From NCBI RefSeq assembly GCF_001427795.1, contig NZ_LMHJ01000005.1, positions 5,782 to 43,192 on the forward strand: a stretch of 37,411 nt of DNA, read 5' to 3'. The notes beneath the pieces are model-generated. The model saw only the letters and a program-made list of their open reading frames with translations, was not told where the DNA came from and did not search any database. Numbering within the stretch: the first letter of the stretch is position 1; each line of letters begins with the position of its first letter. The translations under genes were made by a program, and so were the position numbers. Positions 1 through 7,849 of this stretch are shown here, in pieces. Source of the stretch: Nocardioides sp. Root682. Its GTDB lineage: Bacteria > Actinomycetota > Actinomycetes > Propionibacteriales > Nocardioidaceae.

Positions 1-1344
1 GTCGACGGACCCACGGTCTACCTCTGGGGACTGGTGCTGGTCTTCGCCATCGGCGGGGTCGCCCTGTTCGCCGAGCGACGCCTCGAGGGCGGTGTCTCGG
101 CCTTCACCGGCCAGGCCGCGGCCCTCCCGGGCACCGACACCGAGCGCGAGGCCTCCACCCGAGGCCTCGAGCACACCGAGGTCTACCCGCTCATGCTCTT
201 CGCGGTCGCCGGCATGCTGCTGTTCCCCGCCTCGGGTGACCTGCTGACGATGTTCGTCGCGCTCGAGGTCCTCTCCCTCCCGCTGTACCTGCTGTGCGGT
301 CTGGCCCGCCGCCGTCGCCTGCTCAGCCAGGAAGCAGCGATGAAGTACTTCCTGCTCGGCGCCTTCGCCTCCGGCTTCTTCCTGTACGGCGCCGCGCTGG
401 TCTACGGCTACTCCGGCTCGGTGACCTTCGCCGGCATCAACGAAGCCGTCCGCGCGGGCGGGCCCAACCACGGCCTGCTCCTGGCCGGCATCGCCCTGCT
501 CGCCGTGGGCCTGCTCTTCAAGATCGGTGCCGCACCGTTCCAGGCCTGGACGCCCGACGTCTACCAGGGCGCCCCGACCGCCGTCACCGCCTTCATGGCC
601 GCCGGCACCAAGGTCGCCGCGTTCGGCGCCCTGCTGCGCCTGCTCTACGTCGCCTTCGGAGGCGAGCGCTGGAGCTGGGTGCCGATGCTGTGGGTCGTCG
701 CGATCGCCTCGATGGTGCTCGGTGCCGTCCTGGCCGCCGTGCAGAACGACGTCAAGCGGATGCTCGCCTACTCCTCGGTCGCCCACACCGGCTTCCTGCT
801 GGTCGGCGTCCTCGGAGTCCAAGGCGCCGACGAGCTCGCCAAGGGCCAGTACACCTCGCTCGAGGGCGTCCTGTTCTACCTCACCACCTACGGCTTCTCG
901 ACAATCGGGGCCTTCGCCATCGTGACGCTCGTACGCGACGCCGGTGGCGAGGCCACCCACTACGACCGCTGGGCCGGCCTGGGCCGCCGCTCTCCGCTCG
1001 TCGCCGGTGCCTTCGCGTTCTTCCTGCTCTCGATGGCCGGCATCCCCCTCACCGCCGGCTTCATCGGCAAGTGGGCAGTCTTCACCTCCGCCATGTCCGC
1101 AGGCGCCTGGCCGGTCGTCCTGGTGGCTCTTGCGTGCAGTCTCGTGGGTGGGTTCGTCTACCTGCGCCACATCAGGCAGATGTACTTCACAGAGGGACTG
1201 GTCGAGGAAGCAACGCACAGCGTTCCGCGGGCTCCCGCCACCTTCGGTGCCGTCGTGGTCTGCCTCGTCGCGACGGTGGCGCTGGGACTGTTCCCGCAAC
1301 CGGTCATGGCAGTGATCGGATCGTCTGCCGGGTTCCTCCGCTAG
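1..1344 (+). CDS. nuoN: NADH-quinone oxidoreductase subunit N (partial, 5' end missing)
   Basis: Membrane subunit of respiratory complex I, one of the three antiporter-like proton-pumping subunits. The reading frame is open from the first base of the window, so the gene starts upstream; about 447 codons are present, ending at TAG 1342-1344. The protein is almost entirely hydrophobic helices, with the family's conserved stretch around GLLFKIGAAPFQAW, the TPDVYQGAP motif and a second intramembrane lysine in AAGTKVAAFG, all expected in the proton path. NuoN is normally the last gene of the nuo operon, which fits the gap that follows. It is a core gene and marks the left edge of the CO2/H2 gene region. 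Confidence 0.95.
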   Translation, partial: VDGPTVYLWGLVLVFAIGGVALFAERRLEGGVSAFTGQAAALPGTDTEREASTRGLEHTEVYPLMLFAVAGMLLFPASGDLLTMFVALEVLSLPLYLLCGLARRRRLLSQEAAMKYFLLGAFASGFFLYGAALVYGYSGSVTFAGINEAVRAGGPNHGLLLAGIALLAVGLLFKIGAAPFQAWTPDVYQGAPTAVTAFMAAGTKVAAFGALLRLLYVAFGGERWSWVPMLWVVAIASMVLGAVLAAVQNDVKRMLAYSSVAHTGFLLVGVLGVQGADELAKGQYTSLEGVLFYLTTYGFSTIGAFAIVTLVRDAGGEATHYDRWAGLGRRSPLVAGAFAFFLLSMAGIPLTAGFIGKWAVFTSAMSAGAWPVVLVALACSLVGGFVYLRHIRQMYFTEGLVEEATHSVPRAPATFGAVVVCLVATVALGLFPQPVMAVIGSSAGFLR

Positions 1345-1456
1345 CCGCGGATCCCATCTCGAGGGATCTCACCCCCTGTTCCACCCGGCAGGAGCGTGTG
1401 CATCGTCGACTGCGGCGGTGTCATGGGTACACGACTTCCCAAGAAAGGCGGTGCCC
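1345..1456. other. nuoN-rpe intergenic region
   Basis: A 112-bp gap between the end of nuoN and rpe. A short inverted repeat, GATCCC (1350-1355) and GGGATC (1363-1368) with a 7-nt loop, lies just after the nuoN stop. It has no T-tract, so it is at best a weak terminator. A ribosome-binding site, AGAAAGG, sits near 1442-1448, before the rpe start. I see no convincing -10/-35 pair. Confidence 0.35.
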
Positions 1457-2149
1457 GTGTCCGTCACGAGCCGAGCTCCCCTGATCGTCCCCTCCGTCCT
1501 CCCTGCAGACTTCAGCCGGCTGGGGGAGGAGATCGCGGAGCTCGACGAAGCGGGCGTCGATCGGATCCAGTGGGACGTGATGGACGGTGTCTTCGTCCCG
1601 AATCTCACCTTCGGCCCGGACGTGATCGCGTCGACGCGCTCGGTCACGGACGTGCCGTTCGAGGCCCACCTCATGGTCGTCAATCCAGACCTGCTCCTTC
1701 GGCAGTACGTCGACGCCGGCTGTGAGCTCGTCATCGTCCATGCCGAGGCCTGCGTCCACCTCCACCGCACCCTCGCTGCGATCAGGGACCTGGGAGCCCG
1801 GAGCGGCGTTGCGCTCAACCCGCACACTCCTGCGCACGTCCTCGACGGTGTCCTCGAGGAAACCGACCTCGTGCTGGCCATGACCGTCAATCCCGGCTTC
1901 GGCGGGCAGGCCTACATCTCTGCCGTGGAGCGAAAGATCGGGCGTCTTCGGCGAATGATCGAGGAGTCCGGTCGACCGATCGAGCTGGAAGTGGACGGAG
2001 GCATCACCGAACTCACCATCAGCGGCGCCGCATCGGCAGGCGCCAATGTCTTCATCTCGGGGTCCTGGCTCTACTCGTACCCGGACGGCAAGGCCAAGGG
2101 CGTCACGCTGCTCCGTGAATTGGCCGCCAGTTCGGCGAGCGGAGGCTGA
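1457..2149 (+). CDS. rpe: Ribulose-phosphate 3-epimerase
   Basis: Interconverts ribulose 5-phosphate and xylulose 5-phosphate, in the Calvin cycle's regenerative phase and in the pentose phosphate pathway. The 230-aa product is a TIM barrel of normal family length. Visible motifs are PSVLPADFSRLGEEI, the metal/catalytic WDVMDGVFVPNLTFG, EAHLMV, TVNPGFGGQ and EVDGGI (second catalytic Asp). The start is set at GTG 1457 because AAGAAAGG lies about 9 nt upstream and homology begins a few residues in; an in-frame ATG at 1418 would add 13 unlikely residues. The gene is 2 nt from cbbY, so the two are almost certainly co-transcribed. It could be named cbbE. Confidence 0.93.
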   Translation: MSVTSRAPLIVPSVLPADFSRLGEEIAELDEAGVDRIQWDVMDGVFVPNLTFGPDVIASTRSVTDVPFEAHLMVVNPDLLLRQYVDAGCELVIVHAEACVHLHRTLAAIRDLGARSGVALNPHTPAHVLDGVLEETDLVLAMTVNPGFGGQAYISAVERKIGRLRRMIEESGRPIELEVDGGITELTISGAASAGANVFISGSWLYSYPDGKAKGVTLLRELAASSASGG

Positions 2150-2151
2150 CG

Positions 2152-2868
2152 GTGCCTGCGCAGCCGCTGGAAGCGGTGATCTTCGACGTGGACGGCACGC
2201 TGTTCGACAGCGAACGAGACGGTCATCGAGTTGCCTTCAACCTGGCGTTCACCGCCATGGGCCTCCCCGACAGGTGGGACGTTGCGACCTACGGCCGACT
2301 GGTGAAGATCACGGGTGGGGTGCAGCGGCTGACCCGCTGGTTCGAGGCATCGGGTCACTCCGTGGCTGATGCCGGCCGTCTCGCGATCGAGACACATCGC
2401 AGGAAGACCACGTTCATCCAGGACATCGTGGCTTCAGGCGCCATCCAACCCCGCAAGGGGGCCCCTGAACTTGTGCACGCGATTCGGGCAGCGGGAGTGC
2501 CCGTGCACGTGGCGACAACCGGCACCCGCGCCTGGGTGGAGCCGCTCCTGGCATCCGCCTTCGGAGGGTGCTTCGACGTCGTCATGACCGGGACCGAGGT
2601 CGCGGACCTGAAGCCGAGTCCCCTGGTCTACCGCGAGGTCCTGCTCCGCGCTGGATGTGATCCGGCCCGAACGGTTGCGATCGAGGATTCAGCCAATGGC
2701 CTGATCTCGGCGACGGGAGCGGGGCTCCGCTGCATCCTGGCAAGGAACGACTACACCCGGGAGGACGCGACGGCCGGGGCGATCATCGTCACGGATGAGC
2801 TGTACGGGCCCGAGGTCCGGACATGGTTCGAGCATCGACTGACGATGCCGGGCCGTTCCTGCGGGTGA
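2152..2868 (+). CDS. cbbY: CbbY-type HAD sugar-phosphate phosphatase
   Basis: HAD-superfamily phosphatase of 238 aa. CbbY enzymes dephosphorylate xylulose 1,5-bisphosphate, a misfire inhibitor of RuBisCO. The HAD motifs are present: FDVDGTLFDSE (motif I nucleophile Asp and acid/base Asp), a Thr in ATTGT (motif II), KPSPLVY (motif III Lys) and IEDSANGL (motif IV). The cap contains HRVAFNLAF and KITGGVQRL, which resemble the CbbY signature (HR.AFN and L..ITGG..R) more than phosphoglycolate phosphatase. It starts at GTG 2152, right after the rpe stop, and converges on cbbP with 25 nt between. A phosphoglycolate phosphatase role remains possible. Confidence 0.82.
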   Translation: MPAQPLEAVIFDVDGTLFDSERDGHRVAFNLAFTAMGLPDRWDVATYGRLVKITGGVQRLTRWFEASGHSVADAGRLAIETHRRKTTFIQDIVASGAIQPRKGAPELVHAIRAAGVPVHVATTGTRAWVEPLLASAFGGCFDVVMTGTEVADLKPSPLVYREVLLRAGCDPARTVAIEDSANGLISATGAGLRCILARNDYTREDATAGAIIVTDELYGPEVRTWFEHRLTMPGRSCG

Positions 2869-2893
2869 CAGGCGCCCGGCATCGTCATGCCCG

Positions 2894-3769
2894 TCACCGC
2901 TCCCGGTCGCGGACCTCCATCAGCCGCCACAGCATCGGCGTGAAGATCAACTGCATCGCGAGGTCCATCTTTCCGCCAGGGCACACGATCGTGTTCGGCC
3001 GTGACATGAACGAGTCGTGGAGCATCGACAGCAAGTAGGGAAAGTCGATCCCGCGGGGATCCTTGAATCGGATCACGAGCATCGACTCATCCTGGCTCGG
3101 GATCGTCCGCGCGATGAACGGGTTGGACGTGTCCACCACAGGCACGCGCTGGAAGTTGATGTCGGTTCTCGAGAACTGCGGGCAGACGTAGGTGACGTAG
3201 TCATGCATCCGCCGCAGGATCGTCTCGGTGACTGCCTCTGTCGAGTAGCCCCGTTTGGACTTGTCTCGCTGGATCTTCTGGACCCACTCAAGGTTGATGA
3301 CCGGGACCACGCCGATGAGGAGGTCGACATGCTGTGCGACATCGATGTCGCCAGTCGCCACGCCCCCGTGCAGACCCTCGTAGAACAGCAGGTCGGTCTC
3401 GCCGGGCAGGTCGGACCAGGTGGTGAAGGTGCCCGGATCCTGCCCGTACGGGGCCGCCTCGCCCTCATCGTGCAGGTACCTGCGAACCTTGCCGGTGCCT
3501 GACTCGCCGTATCCGTGGAAGAGTTCCTCGAGCTCACTGAAGAGGTTCGCTTCCGGACCGAAGTGGCTGAAGGTGTGGTTCTGGTCGATGATCGCCTTGG
3601 CCATCTCGTCCTTCATGCCCATTCGGTCGAACCGGTGGAAGCTGTCCCCCTCGACGAACGCCGCAACCACCTCCTCGCGCCGGAAGATCTGCTCGAAGGT
3701 CCGCATGACGGAGGTGGTGCCGGCTCCTGAGGAGCCGGTGATCGCGACGATCGGGTGCTTTTTCGACAT
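2894..3769 (-). CDS. cbbP: Phosphoribulokinase, class I (proteobacterial) type
   Basis: Uses ATP to phosphorylate ribulose 5-phosphate to RuBP, the RuBisCO substrate. The 291-aa length matches the octameric class I family. Visible: P-loop GSSGAGTTS (residues 12-20), VEGDSFHR with catalytic Asp42, and FYEGLHGG with Glu131, which occupy the same positions as in the characterised Rhodobacter enzyme. The class I C-terminal stretch around SRPNTIVCPGGKMDLAMQLI is also present. A strong ribosome-binding site (GTAGGAG) lies 5 nt before the ATG. It follows fbp by 11 nt, forming an fbp-cbbP operon. A second, very different PRK homologue lies at 26404. Confidence 0.95.
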   Translation of the reverse strand: MSKKHPIVAITGSSGAGTTSVMRTFEQIFRREEVVAAFVEGDSFHRFDRMGMKDEMAKAIIDQNHTFSHFGPEANLFSELEELFHGYGESGTGKVRRYLHDEGEAAPYGQDPGTFTTWSDLPGETDLLFYEGLHGGVATGDIDVAQHVDLLIGVVPVINLEWVQKIQRDKSKRGYSTEAVTETILRRMHDYVTYVCPQFSRTDINFQRVPVVDTSNPFIARTIPSQDESMLVIRFKDPRGIDFPYLLSMLHDSFMSRPNTIVCPGGKMDLAMQLIFTPMLWRLMEVRDRER

Positions 3770-3780
3770 CGTTCTCCTAC

Positions 3781-4854
3781 TCAGATGGCGGCGCGGTAGA
3801 GGCCACGCATGCTGTACAGCGGGTAGCTCTCGTCCTCGGGGTCGTCCGGCTCCTCGTGGTAGCGAACAATGCGTTCGACCTCTTCGGTACAGCCGAAGAT
3901 GAGCCCGACTCGTTGATGGAGGTCCGTCGGCACGACGTCGAGGATCCGCTCCCGCCCCGTCGACGCGAGACCACCGGCCTGTTCGATGAGAAAGGCGATC
4001 GGGTTGGCTTCATAGAGCAGGCGGAGACGCCCCTTGACCTCCGGGTTCTTGGTGTCCTGCGGATAGAGGAAGACCCCTCCGCGGGTGAGAATGCGGTGGG
4101 TTTCCGCAACGAGGGAGGCGACCCACCGCATGTTGAAGTCCTTGTCCCGGGGACCGGAGACACCAGCGAGGCACTCATCGATGTATCGGCCGACGGGGCG
4201 TTCCCAGAACCGTCGGTTGGAGCTGTTGACGGCGAACTCCGAGGTCGACGTCGGCAGGGTGATGTTGGGGTGGGTCAGGATGAACTCGCCCAGGTTCGGG
4301 TCCAAGGTGAATCCGTGCACGCCGCGACCGACCGACAACACCAGCACGGTCGACGGACCGTAGATGGCGTAGCCCGCGGCCACTTGGTGCTCACCGCATT
4401 GAAGGAAGTCGGCCATGGTCGCGTCTGAGCCCGGTTCGGGGGCACGCAGGACCGAGAAGATGCTGCCCACCGAGACGTTCACGTCGATGTTCGATGAACC
4501 GTCCAGCGGATCGAAGGTGAGCAGGTACTTTCCGCGCGGGTAGATGGCCGGGATCGAGTAGGGGTCTTCGAGCTCCTCCGACGCCATGCCGGCGACCTGG
4601 CCGCCCCACTCTGTTGCTCGGATGAAGAGGTCGTTGGCGATGACGTCCAGCTTCTGCTGCTGCTCGCCCTGGACATTGATGGCGCCTGCCTTGCCGAGCA
4701 TCCCTGTGAGAGCGCCGGCAGCGATCTGACGTGAGATGGCCTTGCAGGCAAGTGCGACATCGAGGATCAGCGTGTTGAGCTCGCCGCTGGATCCGGGGTG
4801 GCGGCGCCGCTCCTCGATGAGGAACCGGGCCAAGGTCGAACGGTCAGTCATCAT
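3781..4854 (-). CDS. fbp: Fructose-1,6-bisphosphatase class I
   Basis: Hydrolyses fructose 1,6-bisphosphate, and probably also sedoheptulose 1,7-bisphosphate, in RuBP regeneration. The 357-aa product is of class I length. Visible: the metal-site region ASEELEDP, the signature FDPLDGSSNIDVNVSVGSIF, the substrate-binding NSSNRRFW, and RGGVFLYP followed by GRLRLLYEANP. Two ATG codons are adjacent at 4854 and 4851; AGGAGGGG lies about 8 nt upstream. This is the first gene of a leftward fbp-cbbP pair, divergent from the HAD phosphatase gene at 5060. It could be named cbbF. Confidence 0.95.
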   Translation of the reverse strand: MMTDRSTLARFLIEERRRHPGSSGELNTLILDVALACKAISRQIAAGALTGMLGKAGAINVQGEQQQKLDVIANDLFIRATEWGGQVAGMASEELEDPYSIPAIYPRGKYLLTFDPLDGSSNIDVNVSVGSIFSVLRAPEPGSDATMADFLQCGEHQVAAGYAIYGPSTVLVLSVGRGVHGFTLDPNLGEFILTHPNITLPTSTSEFAVNSSNRRFWERPVGRYIDECLAGVSGPRDKDFNMRWVASLVAETHRILTRGGVFLYPQDTKNPEVKGRLRLLYEANPIAFLIEQAGGLASTGRERILDVVPTDLHQRVGLIFGCTEEVERIVRYHEEPDDPEDESYPLYSMRGLYRAAI

Positions 4855-5059
4855 CCGCGTCGCCCCTCCTGTCGTGTAGGTGTCTCACTGAGGACACCAG
4901 CGATGGCCGCGCGCCACATCCAGCGCAGGGGTGACAACGCGGGTGACGGTTCAGAGAGGGACGGCGTTGCGAGGACAAGTGCTGAGAGCCTGATCACCGG
5001 CAGACCCACCTGCAGGGGTGAGGCATCACGGGATGCCTCCTGCGTAGCCTCGGCTCCTC
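4855..5059. promoter_or_regulatory. Divergent control region, fbp / HAD phosphatase
   Basis: A 205-bp region between two divergently read genes, so it should hold promoters for both. The clear structural element is a stem-loop at 5020-5039 (GAGGCATC, loop ACGG, GATGCCTC) with a possible outer stem, GCAG 5012-5015 with CTGC 5040-5043. It ends 20 nt before the GTG of the HAD gene. I could not assign -10/-35 boxes with confidence. Confidence 0.5.
5012..5043 (+). repeat. Strong stem-loop before the HAD phosphatase gene
   Basis: Perfect 8-bp stem, GAGGCATC (5020-5027) and GATGCCTC (5032-5039), with a 4-nt loop and a possible outer GCAG/CTGC stem. There is no T-tract. It would lie in the 5' leader of the gene starting at 5060 and could be an attenuator, a protein-binding hairpin or an operator. 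Confidence 0.5.
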
Positions 5060-6127
5060 GTGAGACAACGAGCATTATCGCGTCCGCCGACCCTCCTCGG
5101 CTCCTATCAAGGTGTCGTCTGCGACCTCGACGGAGTGGTGTATCGGGGGGCAGACGCCGTCCCGTCGGCGATCAGCTCGTTGAACGATTCGATCGGCTCT
5201 GGCCGGCGGGTCGTCTTTGCGACCAACAACGCTTCACGGGAGCCAGGCGTCGTGGCCGAGCACCTCCGATCCCTGGGGCTCGGACCGGACGGGTGGTCGG
5301 TGGCGACCAGCGCCCAGGCGGCTGCACAGCACCTCCGCGGTGAACTCGCCGCCGGCACGTCCGTCGTCGCAGTGGGCGGACCCGGTGTCACCGCAGCGCT
5401 GATCGAGTTCGGCCTCGAACCCGTCACGGTCGGGTCTCGCGGAGCTGCCAAGGCCGCTGCGCTCGTGCAAGGGCTGGGGTCCGAGGTGTCCTGGACCGAC
5501 TTGGCCACGGCAAGTGTCCTGGTTCGCGAGGGGATGCGTTGGGTGGTGACCAACCGCGACATGGTGGTGCCCAGCGATCGCGGGTCGTTACCCGGGAACG
5601 GAGCGCTGGTGGACGTGGTCAGGACTGCGAGCGGCACTGACCCGCACTTCGTGGCCGGAAAGCCAGGGCCAGCACTGTTCGAGCTGTCTCGAGCTGTGCT
5701 GGGCACGGGTCGCCGCGACACGCTCGTCTGCGGCGATCGGCTCGACACCGATGTCGCAGGCGCCCACGCTGCGGGCCTTGATTCGCTGCTGGTGCTGAGT
5801 GGGGTGACGTCGCTGCGCGACGTAGCGCTCGCCGCTCCGTTGCTTCGACCGACCTACGTCGCGGCCGACCTTCGCGCTCTTCTTGCTCCGGCGCTCCGTC
5901 CGATGGAATACAGGTCAGGTCTCTGCGTGATGTCCGCGCGTGGGATTCCGGAGCCTCCTCGAGACCTGGAACCTGACGAGCAGTTGGCAGCGGCAGTGGG
6001 CCTGGCGTGGTGGATCGTGGACGCGGGCGGGCAGCTGTGTCCGGACCCCGAACCGTGGCAGGACCTGGAGGACCAGCTCGGAGTGGGGCGAGTCAGCTCA
6101 CGTCACGTGGTGTCAGAGGCTGGATGA
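5060..6127 (+). CDS. HAD-IIA (NagD/PGP-type) phosphatase, candidate phosphoglycolate phosphatase
   Basis: A 355-aa HAD hydrolase of subfamily IIA, which includes NagD, 4-nitrophenylphosphatase and eukaryotic-type phosphoglycolate phosphatase. Visible: VVCDLDGVVYRG (nucleophile motif, residues 19-30), FATNNAS (motif II), VAGKPGPALFELS (motif III Lys) and VCGDRLDTDVAGAHAAG (motif IV). The C-terminal roughly 80 residues extend past the core and look less conserved. It starts at GTG 5060 with no good ribosome-binding site. Its place among Calvin genes suggests clearing of RuBisCO's 2-phosphoglycolate, but that is inference. Its last 35 nt overlap the convergent gene ending at 6093. Confidence 0.78.
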   Translation: MRQRALSRPPTLLGSYQGVVCDLDGVVYRGADAVPSAISSLNDSIGSGRRVVFATNNASREPGVVAEHLRSLGLGPDGWSVATSAQAAAQHLRGELAAGTSVVAVGGPGVTAALIEFGLEPVTVGSRGAAKAAALVQGLGSEVSWTDLATASVLVREGMRWVVTNRDMVVPSDRGSLPGNGALVDVVRTASGTDPHFVAGKPGPALFELSRAVLGTGRRDTLVCGDRLDTDVAGAHAAGLDSLLVLSGVTSLRDVALAAPLLRPTYVAADLRALLAPALRPMEYRSGLCVMSARGIPEPPRDLEPDEQLAAAVGLAWWIVDAGGQLCPDPEPWQDLEDQLGVGRVSSRHVVSEAG

Positions 6128-6683
6128 CACGTCCCTCGAACTCATCCCAGACCCGGTCGGCGCGACTGAACACGGTGCGCACCATTCGGCCGGCGACCCC
6201 GCGGTGAGGGAGGTGCGGGTGGGGCCGCGTCGGGGATCGCCGTGCGGTGGCAGCCACTCGCTCCCCGAGGCGATGGGTCTCGACATCGGGCAACGTGGCC
6301 GACAACAGGGCGACGAGGTCGCGTTCGAGCGCGACGACTGCATCCAGGTCGATCCGGACCATGGCCCAGACGTCGTCCCATGCACGTCCGATGTTCTGCG
6401 CCTGGCCGTATTGCTTCGCCTTCGCGATCACCAGCGCTCGCTCGAGGCGCTTCGCGGAAATCAGGTAGTCCTTGGTGAATGACCCGTTCGCCGGGGCCAG
6501 CTTTCGGGCGATCGGCAGGAGGATCTCGGTCACCGCTGTCACGTGCTGGGTGGTCGCCGCCAGGAAGTCGTCGGTACAGGCCCGGTTGTCGCCCGTGCGC
6601 AGCCCCGGCCGTTTCGACGAAGCGCGGGTCAGCCTTTCCTCGAGGGTGGTCAGGTGATCTTCGACGGTCGTGAGTAGTGACAT
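6093..6683 (-). CDS. Hemerythrin-like (HHE-type) helical protein, tentative
   Basis: A 196-aa mostly helical protein without signal peptide or membrane segments. The helix pattern, scattered His residues in the first half and an Arg/Pro/His-rich segment before a final helix (TRPHPHLPHRG) recall actinobacterial hemerythrin-like proteins, which bind O2 or NO at a di-iron site. A full set of iron ligands is not obvious, so it may be degenerate or a different four-helix protein. ATG 6683 is preferred over TTG 6686 because AAGGGG lies 7 nt before the ATG. It is the last gene of the araC-hypAB minus-strand group. The 3' end overlaps the HAD gene by 35 nt, tail to tail. Confidence 0.55.
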   Translation of the reverse strand: MSLLTTVEDHLTTLEERLTRASSKRPGLRTGDNRACTDDFLAATTQHVTAVTEILLPIARKLAPANGSFTKDYLISAKRLERALVIAKAKQYGQAQNIGRAWDDVWAMVRIDLDAVVALERDLVALLSATLPDVETHRLGERVAATARRSPTRPHPHLPHRGVAGRMVRTVFSRADRVWDEFEGRVIQPLTPRDVS

Positions 6684-6840
6684 CAACAGGCCCCTTCGTC
6701 ATGTGGACTTTCAGATTGACTTGAAGGGTGCGCCTGCAATTCACAAAGGCACAAGGGTGGGAAATGGGTCGCCCGTCGAGCCACCCGGACGGGTGAACGT
6801 CGTCACCCCGCATGCGGTGCTCCCGCGGTTCTGGGTGAGT
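6684..6840. promoter_or_regulatory. Intergenic region with an inverted repeat upstream of the hemerythrin-like gene
   Basis: A 157-bp gap between the pseudo-aldolase gene and the hemerythrin-like gene on the minus strand. It is locally AT-richer around 6705-6760 and could hold a promoter for the downstream gene. It contains the inverted repeat GGGTGA (6791-6796), loop ACGTCG, TCACCC (6803-6808). The 10-mer GGACGGGTGA at 6787-6796 recurs at 7824-7833. Confidence 0.4.
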
Positions 6841-7770
6841 TCACGAAGACGCGAGGGCCGGCACCATCGCGCGATGGGCCGACTCGCACGCTGCAGCCAA
6901 CTGCTGTCGGGCGCGCGCTGAGCCGCCACGCGTCCAACCCTCGAGTGCCGGTTCGAGCAACGCCCGACCGAGAGCGAATCCGAGGTGTCGATCCTGGCCG
7001 CATCCGGCCGAAAGCGTCGAGACCGCGACGAGGTGGTCCCGGACGGTCGCCAACGGATGCCCAGCGGACAGGAACCATGTGGCTGCCACGGCCGTGGGCA
7101 CGGCTTCGTCGAGCACGTCGAGGGTGTGGCTCGCGACTGATGAAGCCGCGATTGATTGTGTTGAACGGGGGCCGGGGCTGATGAGTGGCATCCGCAACAC
7201 CAAACGGCCGGGGTCGCACGGAACGTCTTCGAGTGCCAGGAAGATCGCCCGCAGTGCGTTGACGATCACTGCGCGTGTGACTCCGGTTGCGCTGCCCGGC
7301 ATGCCTGGTAGCGCAACCGTGATGACGGGAACGAGTCCCGCACCTTGGGCCAGTGCGGCCGCGCCCGCCACCGCCCGAGCGTCGACGTGCGCCTCGCCGC
7401 GAGGAAACTGTCCCGGGCGGCGGTTCGCTCGAATCTCCACGAAGCTGGCGCCGACTCGGCGAGCATCGGTCAGGGACCGATCGGTGTCCGAGGTCCCGTT
7501 TCCCAGGGTCAGACGCACCCCCAGCATCGTTCCCCGATCTGGTGGTGGAGCCATGAGAGGGTGCAGTGGCTCCAGTTGGCCCGCTGAGGCCAGCACACCG
7601 CCCAAGGATGCTCTCGGCGTCGAGGCATCCACGGCGAACTCGAACAGGTCCGTTGCGGCGTCGGCGCGGATCCCGCGCTCACGAAGCGCGGCGTCCGCAT
7701 AGTCGTCGAAGACCAGGACGCCGAAGCCTGGTCGGCGGATTGCAGCGAGAGTGCGGTCGAGGCGGTCCAT
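6841..7770 (-). CDS. Class I fructose-bisphosphate aldolase homologue lacking catalytic lysines (pseudo-aldolase)
   Basis: The 309-aa protein aligns over its length with the class I aldolase encoded at 31481-32491. GVLVFDDY matches GILAADES, GASFVEIRA matches AAFAKWRA, LVLRMPLISPG matches MVLKPNLITPG, FLSAGHPL matches FLSGGHDN, and FALGRALLEPAL matches FSFGRALVSDAL. The Schiff-base lysine is replaced by Arg193, and the other two active-site lysines by Glu112 and Arg86, so aldolase chemistry is unlikely. The phosphate-binding SFGRAL-type region is kept, so it may still bind a sugar phosphate. ATG 7770 is chosen because homology starts there; ATG 7845 would add 25 Arg-rich residues. It lies between an unrecognised gene and the hemerythrin-like gene, in the hypAB group. 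Confidence 0.72.
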   Translation of the reverse strand: MDRLDRTLAAIRRPGFGVLVFDDYADAALRERGIRADAATDLFEFAVDASTPRASLGGVLASAGQLEPLHPLMAPPPDRGTMLGVRLTLGNGTSDTDRSLTDARRVGASFVEIRANRRPGQFPRGEAHVDARAVAGAAALAQGAGLVPVITVALPGMPGSATGVTRAVIVNALRAIFLALEDVPCDPGRLVLRMPLISPGPRSTQSIAASSVASHTLDVLDEAVPTAVAATWFLSAGHPLATVRDHLVAVSTLSAGCGQDRHLGFALGRALLEPALEGWTRGGSARARQQLAAACESAHRAMVPALASS

Positions 7771-7823
7771 GGCTGGACGGTAAGCACTCCGGAAGAAGTG
7801 TGTCCTCACCCTGCCAGGCGGCT

Positions 7824-7839
7824 GGACGGGTGACACCCG
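7824..7839. repeat. Inverted repeat CGGGTG-A-CACCCG upstream of the pseudo-aldolase gene
   Basis: CGGGTG (7827-7832), one base, CACCCG (7834-7839): a perfect 6-bp palindrome preceded by GGA. The 10-mer GGACGGGTGA is shared with the intergenic inverted repeat at 6787-6808. It falls between the upstream gene's stop and the preferred ATG at 7770. Confidence 0.45.
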
Positions 7840-7849
7840 ACGCATTGCA

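Noticed and set aside
294..1484. Long Arg/Pro-rich open frame overlapping nuoN
   Set aside because: An out-of-frame shadow of nuoN with no plausible protein features.
4979..5019. CTGAGA and CCTGATCACCGG words resembling parts of a TPP riboswitch
   Set aside because: The order and spacing do not fit the TPP fold, the TAATACC-like part is missing, and neither neighbouring gene is a thiamine gene.
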